Below are positions 14,511 through 22,646 of a stretch of DNA of 26,890 nt, one piece after another (positions within the stretch are counted from its first letter, which is position 1; each line of letters opens with the position of its first letter). Position numbers and translations under genes: made by a program. The stretch comes from Pseudomonas_S sp047607345 (lineage in GTDB: Bacteria; Pseudomonadota; Gammaproteobacteria; Xanthomonadales; Xanthomonadaceae): contig JASGDF010000024.1 in NCBI GenBank assembly GCA_047607345.1, positions 1 to 26,890 on the forward strand, written 5' to 3'. Below the pieces are notes generated by a model that searched no databases, had not been told where the DNA came from, and worked only from the letters and a program-made list of their open reading frames with translations.

Positions 14511-14544
14511 TTTCGTAGGAGCGGCTGAAGCCGTTCCTACGAAA
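14511..14544. repeat. CGTAGGAGC-type hairpin between porin and citrate carrier
   Basis: TTTCGTAGGAGCGGCT (14511-14526) and AGCCGTTCCTACGAAA (14529-14544) form a 16-bp stem with one mismatch and a 2-base loop. It begins 10 bases after the porin stop, inside the likely porin-carrier transcript, where it could reduce or stabilise expression of the carrier message. Confidence 0.8.
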
Positions 14545-14585
14545 GGCACAACGCCCCACCCCCACCGCACTACCGAGGAATCCCC

Positions 14586-15911
14586 ATGCTGACCGTGCTC
14601 GGCTTCGGAATGGTCATCACCTTCATGTACCTGATCATGAGCAAACGGCTCTCGCCGCTGGTCGCGCTGATCATCGTGCCGATCGTATTCGCGCTGGCCG
14701 GCGGCTTCGGCTCAGGCATCAACGAGATGATGCTCGAGGGCATCAAGAAGATCGCGCCCACCGGCGTGATGCTGATGTTCGCGATCCTCTACTTCGGGGT
14801 GATGATCGACGCGGGCCTGTTCGATCCGCTGGTGCGGCGCATCCTGCGCATCGTCAAGGGCGATCCGATGAAGATCGTGCTCGGCACCGCGATCCTGGCG
14901 CTGCTGATCTCGCTCGACGGCGACGGCTCGACCACCTACATGATCACCGTCTCGGCGATGCTGCCGCTGTACCGCCGGCTCGGCATGAACACGCTCAACC
15001 TGACCTGCGTGACGATCCTCGCCGGCGGGGTGATGAACCTGACCCCGTGGGGCGGGCCGACCGCGCGCGCGGCGACCGCGCTGCATGTCGACCCGGCCGA
15101 GGTATTCATCCCACTGGTGCCGGCGATGGCGCTGGCGATCGCCGGCATCCTGCTGCTGGCCTGGTACCTGGGCATGAAGGAGCGCACGCGCCTGGGCGTG
15201 GTGCAGCTGCCGGGCGAGAACCGAATGGACGCCAGCGTGTCCGACGACGGCGACGCGCTGCCTCGGGTAGAGGACACCGAGGACACCAAGCGGCCGAAGC
15301 TGCTGTGGGTCAACTTCGCGCTCACGCTGGCGCTGATGGGCGCGCTGGTGGTCGGGGTGCTGCCGATGCCGGTGCTGTTCATGATCGGCTTCGCGCTGGC
15401 GCTGGTGATCAACTACCCCGACCTGGCCGAGCAGCGCCGCCGCCTGGTCAACCACGCCGGCAACGTGCTGGCGGTGGTGTCGCTGATCTTCGCCGCCGGC
15501 ATCTTCACCGGCATCCTGTCCAACACCGGCATGGTCGAGGCAATGTCGCGCGGCTTCCTGGCGCTGATCCCGGACAGCTGCGGTCCCTACCTGGCGGTGA
15601 TCACCGCGATCGCCAGCATGCCGTTCACCTTTTTCATGTCCAACGACGCGTTCTACTTCGGCGTGCTGCCGATCCTGTCCGAGGCCGCCAGCCACTACGG
15701 CATCACTCCGGTGGAGATGGCGCGCGCCTCACTGGCCGGCCAGCCGGTGCACCTGCTCAGTCCGCTGGTGCCGTCCACCTACCTGCTGTGCGGCCTGGCC
15801 AAGGTCGATTTCGCCGACCACCAGCGCTTCACCCTGAAGTGGGCGGTGCTGGTCTCGTTGCTGCTGATGGCAGGAAGTCTGTTGTTCGCGTTGTATCCGG
15901 TGGCGGCGTGA
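14586..15911 (+). CDS. CitMHS-family citrate:cation symporter
   Basis: A 441-residue inner-membrane carrier with about 11-12 hydrophobic segments beginning at residue 2. Family-like blocks are MFAILYFGVMIDAGLFDPLV, DGDGSTTYMITVSAMLPLYR, NLTPWGGPTARAATAL and FMSNDAFYFGVLP. CitMHS proteins import citrate complexed with Mg, Ca or other divalent metal. A hydrophilic loop around 205-235 is charged and rich in D and E. The start has GAGGAA 7 bases upstream. It follows the OprP-like porin and precedes a PhaB-like reductase, and lies opposite tctD/tctE, which supports tricarboxylate uptake under TctD control. The bound metal cannot be told from sequence. Confidence 0.9.
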   Translation: MLTVLGFGMVITFMYLIMSKRLSPLVALIIVPIVFALAGGFGSGINEMMLEGIKKIAPTGVMLMFAILYFGVMIDAGLFDPLVRRILRIVKGDPMKIVLGTAILALLISLDGDGSTTYMITVSAMLPLYRRLGMNTLNLTCVTILAGGVMNLTPWGGPTARAATALHVDPAEVFIPLVPAMALAIAGILLLAWYLGMKERTRLGVVQLPGENRMDASVSDDGDALPRVEDTEDTKRPKLLWVNFALTLALMGALVVGVLPMPVLFMIGFALALVINYPDLAEQRRRLVNHAGNVLAVVSLIFAAGIFTGILSNTGMVEAMSRGFLALIPDSCGPYLAVITAIASMPFTFFMSNDAFYFGVLPILSEAASHYGITPVEMARASLAGQPVHLLSPLVPSTYLLCGLAKVDFADHQRFTLKWAVLVSLLLMAGSLLFALYPVAA

Positions 15912-15914
15912 AAA

Positions 15915-15996
15915 GCCGGGACCCGGGACCCGGGACCCGAAGAACGTATCCCAGCCAAGCCCCGCTCCTTCTTTTACCCGGGTCCCCGGTCCCGGC
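15915..15996. repeat. GGGACCC tandem repeat with inverted partner
   Basis: Three tandem 7-bp units of the CCGGGAC type (15915-15938) face ACCCGGGTCCCCGGTCCCGG (from 15976), giving an imperfect inverted repeat of about 21 bp per arm. It fills most of the 113-bp gap between the citrate carrier and the reductase and could be a terminator-like or RNA-stabilising structure. Confidence 0.65.
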
Positions 15997-16024
15997 TCTC
16001 CACTCACCATCCCAGAGGTTCCCA

Positions 16025-16765
16025 ATGACGCTCCGGATCGCCTACGTCACCAGCGGCATGGGCAGTATCGGTACCGCGATCTGCCAGAAGCTCGCCCGCA
16101 GCGGGCATACCGTGGTCGCCGGCTGCGGCCCCAACTCGCCGCGCAAGGCGGCGTGGCTGCGCGAGCAGCGCGAGCTCGGCTTTGATTTCGTCGCATCGGA
16201 AGGCAACGCGGCCGACTGGAATTCCACCGTGGCCGCGTTCGACAAGGTCCGCGCCGAGGTCGGCGAGATCGACGTGCTGATCAACAACGCCGGCGGCAGC
16301 CGCGACATGCTGTTCCGGCAGATGAACCGCGAGGACTGGCAGGCGGTGATCGCCAGCAACCTCGACTCGCTGTTCAACATCACCAAGCAGGTGATCGACG
16401 GCATGGCCTCGCGCGGCTGGGGCCGCATCGTCAATATCGGCTCGGTCAGCGCGCACAAGGGCCAGATCGGCCAGGTCAACTACGCCACCGCCAAGGCGGC
16501 GATGCACGGCTTCAGCCGCGCGCTGGCGCAGGAAGTGGCAATGCGCGGGGTGACCGTCAACACCGTCTCGCCCGGCTACATCGCCAGCGCCTCGATCAGC
16601 AGCTTCCCGCCGGACGTGCTCGACCGGCTCGCCAGCTCGGTGCCGGTGCGCCGGCTCGGCAAGGCCGAGGAAGTGGCCGGCCTGTGCGCCTGGCTGGTCT
16701 CCGACGAGGCCGCCTACGTCACCGGCGCGGACTATGCGGTCAACGGCGGGCTCTACATGGGCTGA
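16025..16765 (+). CDS. phaB: PhaB-like acetoacetyl-CoA reductase (short-chain dehydrogenase)
   Basis: A 246-residue classical SDR. The cofactor loop is TSGMGSIGTAI (residues 9-19), followed by the structural NNAGG (87-91) and the catalytic S140, Y153 and K157 (NYATAK). VVAGCGPNSPRKAAWLREQR and LGFDF are very like PhaB acetoacetyl-CoA reductases, which form (R)-3-hydroxybutyryl-CoA with NADPH for polyhydroxybutyrate synthesis. AGAGG lies 6 bases before ATG 16025. No phaA or phaC is in the window, so another role in acyl-CoA reduction is possible. Its position after the citrate carrier suggests use of carbon or reducing power during growth on organic acids; this is inference. Confidence 0.85.
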   Translation: MTLRIAYVTSGMGSIGTAICQKLARSGHTVVAGCGPNSPRKAAWLREQRELGFDFVASEGNAADWNSTVAAFDKVRAEVGEIDVLINNAGGSRDMLFRQMNREDWQAVIASNLDSLFNITKQVIDGMASRGWGRIVNIGSVSAHKGQIGQVNYATAKAAMHGFSRALAQEVAMRGVTVNTVSPGYIASASISSFPPDVLDRLASSVPVRRLGKAEEVAGLCAWLVSDEAAYVTGADYAVNGGLYMG

Positions 16766-16778
16766 GGCCCCTGCTGTT

Positions 16779-16875
16779 CGTAGGAGCGACTTCAGTCGCG
16801 AAGGGCCTGCCCATGGATCGAATCGATCGCACGAAGATTCCTGGTGAAGCCCTCGCGACTGAAGTCGCTCCTACG
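16779..16875. repeat. Long CGTAGGAGC-type inverted repeat between convergent genes
   Basis: The left arm (16779-16806) begins CGTAGGAGCGACTTCAGTCG; the right arm (16849-16875) is its complement, identical over the outer 22 bases, with a single-base bulge further in. Each arm also contains its own small GCGAC/GTCGC palindrome. It fills the space between the convergent phaB and QEGLA genes and probably folds at the 3' end of both transcripts. Confidence 0.85.
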
Positions 16876-16880
16876 GAAGG

Positions 16881-18125
16881 TCAGGCATCGCCGAGCCGCT
16901 CCAGCCGGATCCGGTTGGCGAACAGCGAGAACGCCAGCATCCCGGCCAGGCCGCTGGTGCGCGCCACCCAGTGCGGTAGCCAGCGCGGCGGCGCCAGCAC
17001 GCCGGCCTCGAACAACGGCGCGAACGCCTCCACGTCCTCCAGCGCCATCTTGCCGGCGAACAGCCAGCGGCACAGTGGCAGGCGGTCGCGCTGCAACGCG
17101 CCGCGGAAGAAGGTGTGCACCGCGACCAGCCCACGCAGGTACACCGTGTCCTTGCAGAACGCCGCGCCGCCGCCGGTCGGCACGCCGCGGAACACCCGCT
17201 GCGCCGAGGCGAAGCTCTCCGCCTCGCCCTGCCCGGCCTCCAGGAAATAGCGGAACACCTCGACGAAGTCGGCGCCCGCGCGCGCCCGCGCGATCGCTTC
17301 GATGCGCAGGCTGATCCGCTGCATCCGCGCGATGTCGATGCTGCCGGTGATCTGCTCGGCGAAAGTTGCCAGGCCTTCCTGGGTGGCGGTGACGCGCGGC
17401 GAAGACAGTGCAAGGCTCGGCAGCTGCAACTGCTCGCGGCCGTTGAGCCCGGTCAGCGAATGCACCAGCGCCTCGTGGTGGAACAGCTGCGCGCGATCGT
17501 AGCCACTGAAGCTCGCGCCGCTGCGCAGGCGGATGCGCTGCGCGCCGGCGGCGGCCTTGGCGATCAGTTGCGGGTCCAGTTCGACCGTGATCACGCGGCC
17601 GCCGAAGAACCCGTCCAGGTCGCCCTGCAACTGCAGCGCCAGCGCCGCCGCCGAGACCGGCACCTGCTCCTCCGGCGCCAGCAGCTCGCGATCCAGTTCC
17701 TGCGCGATCTGGATGAAATGGCGCGCCGCCTCGCGCGTGGTCGGCCCGTCGCCGGGCATCGGATCGTCGGGCACGCCGAACAGCTGCGCCGAACAGCGCG
17801 CCGCCTGCACGGTGCCGAGCGACTCCAGCAGCGCCGCGGCCAGGTCCCAGCTGTGCACGGACTCGCGCAGGTAGCGTCCGAGCGGATGCTGCGGGTCGGC
17901 GGCCGCGGCGATCGCCTCCAGCTCGCGGCGGGTGTCGGCGAAGTCCAGCCGCGGGTACTCCACCTGCGGCGGCCGCGCCGCGCCGCGCGCGAAGCCCGCC
18001 AGGAACGGCGCCTGCAACGCGACCGGCCAGCTGCTCAGGCTGAGCAGGCGGATCCCGCGTACCGCCCGCACCAGCCGCGCATCGAGCGCGGCATGGACGG
18101 CGATGGCCGGATCGATGCTCGCCAC
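16881..18125 (-). CDS. QEGLA-motif protein, MATCAP/DUF1704-type metallopeptidase-like
   Basis: A 414-residue protein of the group annotated as flavohemoglobin expression-modulating QEGLA motif proteins. It carries HHEALVHSLTGLNG, giving an HExxxH zinc motif at 217-222, and TQEGLATFAEQ with the name-giving QEGLA at 249-253. The same arrangement is found in the DUF1704/MATCAP family, whose eukaryotic member is a tubulin tyrosine carboxypeptidase. No signal peptide or membrane segment is evident, so it is probably cytoplasmic. The start is GTG 18125, with GAGG just upstream, 6 bases after the rsgA stop, so the two are co-transcribed. The bacterial substrate is not known to me; carboxypeptidase activity is inferred from family. 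Confidence 0.82.
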   Translation of the reverse strand: MASIDPAIAVHAALDARLVRAVRGIRLLSLSSWPVALQAPFLAGFARGAARPPQVEYPRLDFADTRRELEAIAAAADPQHPLGRYLRESVHSWDLAAALLESLGTVQAARCSAQLFGVPDDPMPGDGPTTREAARHFIQIAQELDRELLAPEEQVPVSAAALALQLQGDLDGFFGGRVITVELDPQLIAKAAAGAQRIRLRSGASFSGYDRAQLFHHEALVHSLTGLNGREQLQLPSLALSSPRVTATQEGLATFAEQITGSIDIARMQRISLRIEAIARARAGADFVEVFRYFLEAGQGEAESFASAQRVFRGVPTGGGAAFCKDTVYLRGLVAVHTFFRGALQRDRLPLCRWLFAGKMALEDVEAFAPLFEAGVLAPPRWLPHWVARTSGLAGMLAFSLFANRIRLERLGDA

Positions 18126-18131
18126 CGTGCC

Positions 18132-19229
18132 TCAGTGGCGCCCGCGGCGCCCGCCGGGACGCTTGTCGCCGGCCTTGCCGGGCGGTTTGGCGGCGGCGTT
18201 CTGGGCCAGCCGCGTGGCCAGCTTGTCGGCGGCCCCGGCGACCTCATCGCGCAGCTTGAGGTAGTTCGCCAGTCGCGCCGGGTCCAGTTGGCCGGCCTCG
18301 ATCGCCACGCGCACCGCGCAGCCCGGCTCGCCGCGATGCGCGCAATCGCGGAAGCGGCATTGCCCCGCCAGCGCCTCGACGTCGGCGAAACCGCCCTCGG
18401 CCAGGTCCTCCTCGCCGGTCGGCTTGAGCTCGCGCATGCCCGGCGTGTCGATCAGGCAGGCCCCGCCCGGCAACGCGATCAAGGCGCGGTAGGTGGTGGT
18501 GTGGCGGCCGCGCGAATCGCTCTCGCGCACCTCGCTGGTACGCATCTTCTCCACGCCCAGCAAGGTGTTGGTCAGGGTCGACTTGCCGGCGCCGGAGGAG
18601 CCCACCAGCACCGCGGTGCGGCCCGGCCCCAGCCAGGAATGCAGTGCCGACACGCTGTGCGGGTCCTTGGCGTTGACCGCGCGCACCGCCACGTCCTGCG
18701 CCGCCAGCTCGACCAACGCGGCGACCGCGCCGGGCACGTCGGCGTTGCGGTCGGCCTTGGTCAGCACGACCACCGGCTGCGCGCCGCCGCTGCCGACCAG
18801 CAGCCGGTAGCGCTCGATCCGGCGCGGATTGAAGTCGGCATCGAGCCCGCAGACGATGAACACGGTGTCGATGTTGGCCGCGATCACCTGCTGGTGGTAG
18901 TGCTCGCCGGCCGCGCCGCGCTTGATCGCGGTACGCCGGGGCAGCAGCGCGACGATCCGCGCGCCCTCCATCAGCACCCAGTCGCCGACCGCCGCGCGCT
19001 CGTGCGACGGAAAGCGCGGCAGCTGCCACTGCGGCAGCGACTCGGCCTTACGCGCGGTATCGTCCCGGTCGGCGACCACGTAGCCGGAACGGTGCTGCTC
19101 GACCACCCGCGCCGGCAACGCCTGCGGATGCGCCTCGCATAGCGCCCGCCAGGCGGGATCCTCGGGCGCGCCGGGCCAGGGCCAGCCGATCCGGCGCAGC
19201 GCGGGGTAGTCGGGGGAAGCGTCGGTCAT
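18132..19229 (-). CDS. rsgA: Ribosome small-subunit-dependent GTPase RsgA
   Basis: A 365-residue circularly permuted GTPase that assists late 30S maturation. The order of motifs is that of RsgA: an N-terminal OB-fold (about 38-105), then G4 TKAD (157-160), G1 GSSGAGKST (210-218), G3 DTPGMREL (261-268), and a zinc knuckle with C291, C296, H298 and C304. A basic, proline- and glycine-rich tail ends in RRGRH. The IKRGAAGEHYHQQVIAANID segment and its length suggest the longer RsgA variant found as a second copy in some genomes. ATG 19229 follows no strong ribosome site. It heads a two-gene operon with the QEGLA protein. Confidence 0.93.
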   Translation of the reverse strand: MTDASPDYPALRRIGWPWPGAPEDPAWRALCEAHPQALPARVVEQHRSGYVVADRDDTARKAESLPQWQLPRFPSHERAAVGDWVLMEGARIVALLPRRTAIKRGAAGEHYHQQVIAANIDTVFIVCGLDADFNPRRIERYRLLVGSGGAQPVVVLTKADRNADVPGAVAALVELAAQDVAVRAVNAKDPHSVSALHSWLGPGRTAVLVGSSGAGKSTLTNTLLGVEKMRTSEVRESDSRGRHTTTYRALIALPGGACLIDTPGMRELKPTGEEDLAEGGFADVEALAGQCRFRDCAHRGEPGCAVRVAIEAGQLDPARLANYLKLRDEVAGAADKLATRLAQNAAAKPPGKAGDKRPGGRRGRH

Positions 19230-19334
19230 GGCGGGGATTCTACGGGCTGCCGTCCCGCCTCGAGTGGCGCTTGTGCCGGCCCCTTTCAGTCGGCAGGGGT
19301 TTCCCGCTGGAGCCTCGGCGCAGCCAGCCTCGCG

Positions 19335-20132
19335 CTACACCTCGCCGGCTTTTTCCGCCGCCTGCACCTGCAGTGCCCACAGCCGGATCGCCTTCTGCCG
19401 CGCGGTGAAGGCGCTGACGTAGGCGTACACCAGCCCGGCGCGGCCATCGAGGAAGCCGCCGCGCAGCAGGTAGCCGCGCCAGAAGCGCCATGCCGGCGCC
19501 AGTACCAGCTTGCTCCAGGACGCGCGCCTGCCGCGCGCGTGCGCGTGCTCGGCCATCATCTGCGCGTAGCGGCGGCCCTTGGCCAGTTGATGCTCGAACG
19601 AGCGGAATGGCAGGTGCAGCAGGTCGCCGTCCAGGGTCGCCACCGGGCCGTCGACGCTGGCGCTCTCATGCACCTCGCGCTCGCCGCGCCAGCCACCGCG
19701 ACGGCGATCGAACAGGCGCAGCTTGCGGTCCGGGTAGGCGTTGCCATGGCGCAGCCAGCGGCCGAAATACCACGAGCGCCGCGCGCAGCGGTAGCCGGCC
19801 GCGCGCGCGAAACCGGCCGCGCGCTCGGCCTGGATCGCCGCGCGCAACGCCGGGTCCACGCGCTCGTCGGCGTCCACGCACAGCACCCAGTCATGCGTGG
19901 CCTGCTCGACCGCGAACTGCTTCTGGCTGCGGAACCCGTCGAATGGCCGCACCAGCACCCGCGCGCCCAGGTCCGCGGCAATCCGCCGGGTCGCATCGCC
20001 GGAACCTGAATCGACCACCACGATCTCGTCGCAGAACGCCAGCGAGGCCAGGCAGTCGCCGATGCGATCGGCTTCATCGAAGGTGATGACGACCGCCGAG
20101 AGCGGCGTGGCGTCATGTGGACGTAATGGCAT
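19335..20132 (-). CDS. Family 2 glycosyltransferase (WaaE/KdtX-like)
   Basis: A 265-residue GT-A glycosyltransferase. The N-terminus LSAVVITFDEADRIGDCLAS, then VVVDSGSGDATRRIA and the nucleotide-sugar/metal motif VDADERVDP (about 86-94) are typical. YFGRWLRHGNAYPDRKLRLF and GEREVHE match lipooligosaccharide core enzymes of the WaaE/KdtX type. The C-terminal part has a basic amphipathic region (RFWRGYLLRGGFLDGRAGLV) suited to membrane attachment. It probably adds a sugar to LPS or another envelope glycan on the cytoplasmic side. It is divergent from another GT2 gene, with a hairpin array between them. The acceptor sugar is not deducible. Confidence 0.85.
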   Translation of the reverse strand: MPLRPHDATPLSAVVITFDEADRIGDCLASLAFCDEIVVVDSGSGDATRRIAADLGARVLVRPFDGFRSQKQFAVEQATHDWVLCVDADERVDPALRAAIQAERAAGFARAAGYRCARRSWYFGRWLRHGNAYPDRKLRLFDRRRGGWRGEREVHESASVDGPVATLDGDLLHLPFRSFEHQLAKGRRYAQMMAEHAHARGRRASWSKLVLAPAWRFWRGYLLRGGFLDGRAGLVYAYVSAFTARQKAIRLWALQVQAAEKAGEV

Positions 20133-20212
20133 TGTCGCGATGGCCTGTCAGATTGCCGCACGCAGGCGGAGATGGGTATCGGCCCACTGTATCGCCGCGA
20201 TGTTTCGGTAAT

Positions 20213-20351
20213 GCGAGTCCCTCGCACATGTGCGCGGGTTCTTTTTGCGAGTCCCTCGCGGGAGCAGCGCACATCCATGTGCGCGGGTCTTTTTTGCGAG
20301 TCCCTCGCAAAAGCAGCGCACATCCATGTGCGCGGGTCCTTTTTGCAGGTT
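20213..20351. repeat. Tandem hairpin array (34 + 49 + 49 bp units) between two glycosyltransferase genes
   Basis: Units start with GCGAGTCCCTCGC at 20213, 20247 and 20296. The two full units are 49 bp; the first lacks 15 bp from its middle; a degenerate start (GCAGGTTCCTC) follows at 20345. Each full unit holds two hairpins, GCGAG/CTCGC and GCGCACAT/ATGTGCGC, and ends in GGGTC plus a T5-T6 run, so it looks partly like a repeated terminator on the plus strand. A 49-bp period is not a multiple of three, so the frames across it are not coding. A degenerate copy lies at 23271-23310. Confidence 0.85.
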
Positions 20352-20378
20352 CCTCTTTCCGCCATCGAGTTCTTCGCC

Positions 20379-21254
20379 ATGTCGCAAGCGCCCACCGCCA
20401 CCGTCGTGTTCACCACCTACAACCAACCCGAATGGCTGGAGAAGGTGCTGCTCGGCTTTGCCGCACAGAGCCGGCTCGACTTCGAGGTGATCGTCGCCGA
20501 CGACGGCAGCGGCGAGGACACCGGGGCGGTGATCGAGCGGCTGCGCCCGAGCCTGCCCTACCCGCTGCTGCACCTGTGGCAGCCCGACCGCGGCTTCCGC
20601 AAGTGCGAGGCACTGAACCGCGCGATCGGCGCCAGCCGCAGCGACTACCTGATCTTCACCGACGGCGACTGCATCCCGCGCCGCGATTTCGTCGCCACCC
20701 ACCTGCGCCTGCGCGCGCCGGGACGCTTCCTGTCAGGCGGCTACCACAAGCTGCCGATGGCCACCAGCCGCGCGATCAGCGCGGCCGACATCGCCAGCGG
20801 CCACTGCTTCGATCTGGCCTGGTTGCATGCCCAGGGCATGCCGGCCTCGCGCCGCGACCTCAAGCTCGCGGCCGGGCCGCGCCTGGGCTGGCTGCTGGAC
20901 CTGCTCAGCCCGGCGCGCGCCAGCTGGAACGGGCATGGCGCCTCCGGCTGGAAACAGGACCTGCTGGCCGTCAATGGCTTCGACGAGCGCATGCGCTACG
21001 GCGGCCAGGACCGCGAGTTCGGCGAGCGCCTGGTCAACGCCGGCCTGCGCGGCAAGCGCATCCGCCACCGCACCGTGGCGCTGCACCTGGACCACCCGCG
21101 CGGCTACGCCACCGCCGAGAGCATCGCCTTCAACCGCCAACTGCGCGCGCAGACCCGGCGCAGCCGCCGCACCTGGACCGAACACGGCATCGAGAAGCAG
21201 CCGCAGCCGGCCCTGGCGCCGCCGCTGGCATGGGCGCCGGAAGCCGCGCGCTGA
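20379..21254 (+). CDS. Family 2 glycosyltransferase with galactosyltransferase-like C-terminal domain
   Basis: A 291-residue GT-A enzyme. VVFTTYNQPEWLEKVLLGFA, VIVADDGSGEDT and the DGD metal motif at 95-97 (LIFTDGDCIPRRDF) define the GT2 fold. The second half, GASGWKQDLLAVNGFDERMR and GGQDREFGERLVNAG, resembles the Glyco_transf_7C domain of chondroitin- and galactosyl-type enzymes. ATG 20379 is chosen because the upstream frame is repeat DNA and similarity begins at the N-terminal strand TATVVFTTYN; no strong ribosome site is seen. The hairpin array ends only about 30 bases upstream, so the promoter must be inside or before the array. Likely role: surface polysaccharide or LPS assembly. The sugar is unknown. 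Confidence 0.85.
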   Translation: MSQAPTATVVFTTYNQPEWLEKVLLGFAAQSRLDFEVIVADDGSGEDTGAVIERLRPSLPYPLLHLWQPDRGFRKCEALNRAIGASRSDYLIFTDGDCIPRRDFVATHLRLRAPGRFLSGGYHKLPMATSRAISAADIASGHCFDLAWLHAQGMPASRRDLKLAAGPRLGWLLDLLSPARASWNGHGASGWKQDLLAVNGFDERMRYGGQDREFGERLVNAGLRGKRIRHRTVALHLDHPRGYATAESIAFNRQLRAQTRRSRRTWTEHGIEKQPQPALAPPLAWAPEAAR

Positions 21255-21369
21255 GCTGAAACGCGGCGGTCCGCCGCCCCGACATCGTTGCAATAGCAAG
21301 GAAATCGGCCATTCAGCCCCGCCGCATTTCCGCTACCATGCCGGTTCCACGCCAACCTGGCCCGCCTCG

Positions 21370-22641
21370 ATGTCCTCCAGCCCGCAAAAGCCGCTCGCCA
21401 CCCGCGAGCGCCTGTCCGAAGTCCGCTACGAGATCCGGGGCGAGCTGGCGCGGCGAGCCCGGGACCTGGAGACGCAGGGCCGCAAGCTGGTCAAGCTCAA
21501 CATCGGCAACCCGGGCAACTTCGGCTTCCGCGCGCCCGAACACCTGCAGCGCGCGATCGCCGACGACATGGGCCGCACCGACCCATACACCCACCAGCAG
21601 GGCCTGCCGGTGGCGCGCGAGGCGATCGCCGCGGGCTACGCCCGGCGCGACTACCCCGACGCGCATCCGGACCGGATCTTCGTCGGCAACGGCGTGTCCG
21701 AGCTGATCGACCTGTCGCTGCGCGCCCTGCTCAACCCGGGCGACGAGGTGCTGGTGCCCTCGCCCGACTACCCGCTGTGGTCGGCGGCGACCATCCTCAA
21801 CGACGGCCGCCCGGTGTTCTACAGCTGCCTGCCGGAAAACGGCTTCCTGCCCGACCCGGTGCAGATCGAGACCCTGGTCTCGCAGCGCACCCGCGCGATC
21901 GTGCTGATCAACCCGAACAATCCCAGCGGCGCCAGCTACTCGCGCGAGTTGCTGGAGAAGATCGTGGCGATCGCGCGCAAGCACGACCTGCTGCTGATGG
22001 TCGACGAGATCTACGACCAGATCCTCTACGACGGGGCGCGGTTCCAGCCGGTCGCGCCGCTGGCCGGCGAGGTGCCGTGCATCACCTACGGCGGCCTGAG
22101 CAAGGTCCACCGCGCCTGCGGCTGGCGGGTGGGCTGGGCGCTGCTGTCCGGCGACATCGCCCGCGTCGGCGACCTGCGCAACGCGATGGACCTGCTCGGC
22201 GCACTGCGCCTGTGCGCCAACGTGCCGGGCCAATACGCGATCGAAGCCGCGGTCAACGGGCCGGACACGATCACCGCGCTGTGCTCGCCGGGCGGCCGCC
22301 TGTACGAAACCCGGCGCGCGGTGATCGAGGCCTGCGCCGCCAGCGAGCACCTGTCGCTGGTCGCCCCGGCCGGCGCGCTGTACGCGTTCCCGGCGGTGGT
22401 CGGGCACGCCGCGCGCGGCTTCGACGACCACACCTTCGCGCTCGACCTGATGAACGAGGAAGGCGTGCTGGTGGTGCCGGGCTCGAGCTTCAACGTGCCC
22501 TACCGCAACCACTTCCGGGTGACCCTGCTGCCGGAGCCGGCGGTGATGCGCGAGGTGTTCGCGCGCATCGACCGCGCGCTGGCGCGCCGCGCCGAGGTCA
22601 ACACCAAGGTCGTACCGATCAAGTCGCGCAACGTCGCCTGA
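21370..22641 (+). CDS. alaA: PLP-dependent aminotransferase, AlaA-like (alanine:2-oxoglutarate)
   Basis: A 423-residue class I/II aminotransferase. The PLP lysine is K245 in YGGLSKVHRACGWRVGW; other cofactor contacts are N184 (INPNNPSGA), D212 and Y215 (LLMVDEIYDQILYDG). The start region KLVKLNIGNPGNFGFRAPEH and the overall pattern match AlaA (YfbQ) of enterobacteria, which makes alanine from pyruvate and glutamate. Length is close to the family (about 405) with a slightly longer C-terminus. A weak 7-bp GC hairpin at 21263-21277 separates it from the glycosyltransferase; TACCAT at 21333-21338 is a possible -10 box. The GDSL esterase gene follows 5 bases after the stop, so they form an operon. 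Confidence 0.88.
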   Translation: MSSSPQKPLATRERLSEVRYEIRGELARRARDLETQGRKLVKLNIGNPGNFGFRAPEHLQRAIADDMGRTDPYTHQQGLPVAREAIAAGYARRDYPDAHPDRIFVGNGVSELIDLSLRALLNPGDEVLVPSPDYPLWSAATILNDGRPVFYSCLPENGFLPDPVQIETLVSQRTRAIVLINPNNPSGASYSRELLEKIVAIARKHDLLLMVDEIYDQILYDGARFQPVAPLAGEVPCITYGGLSKVHRACGWRVGWALLSGDIARVGDLRNAMDLLGALRLCANVPGQYAIEAAVNGPDTITALCSPGGRLYETRRAVIEACAASEHLSLVAPAGALYAFPAVVGHAARGFDDHTFALDLMNEEGVLVVPGSSFNVPYRNHFRVTLLPEPAVMREVFARIDRALARRAEVNTKVVPIKSRNVA

Positions 22642-22646
22642 GCGGC

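Noticed and set aside
20213..20351. CRISPR-like array
   Set aside because: Units are adjacent copies without unique spacers, and no cas genes are present.
20148..20702. Minus-strand frames encoding repeated KDPRTWMCAA-like peptides
   Set aside because: They arise from translating the 49-bp hairpin repeats, whose period is not a multiple of three; no conserved protein is likely.
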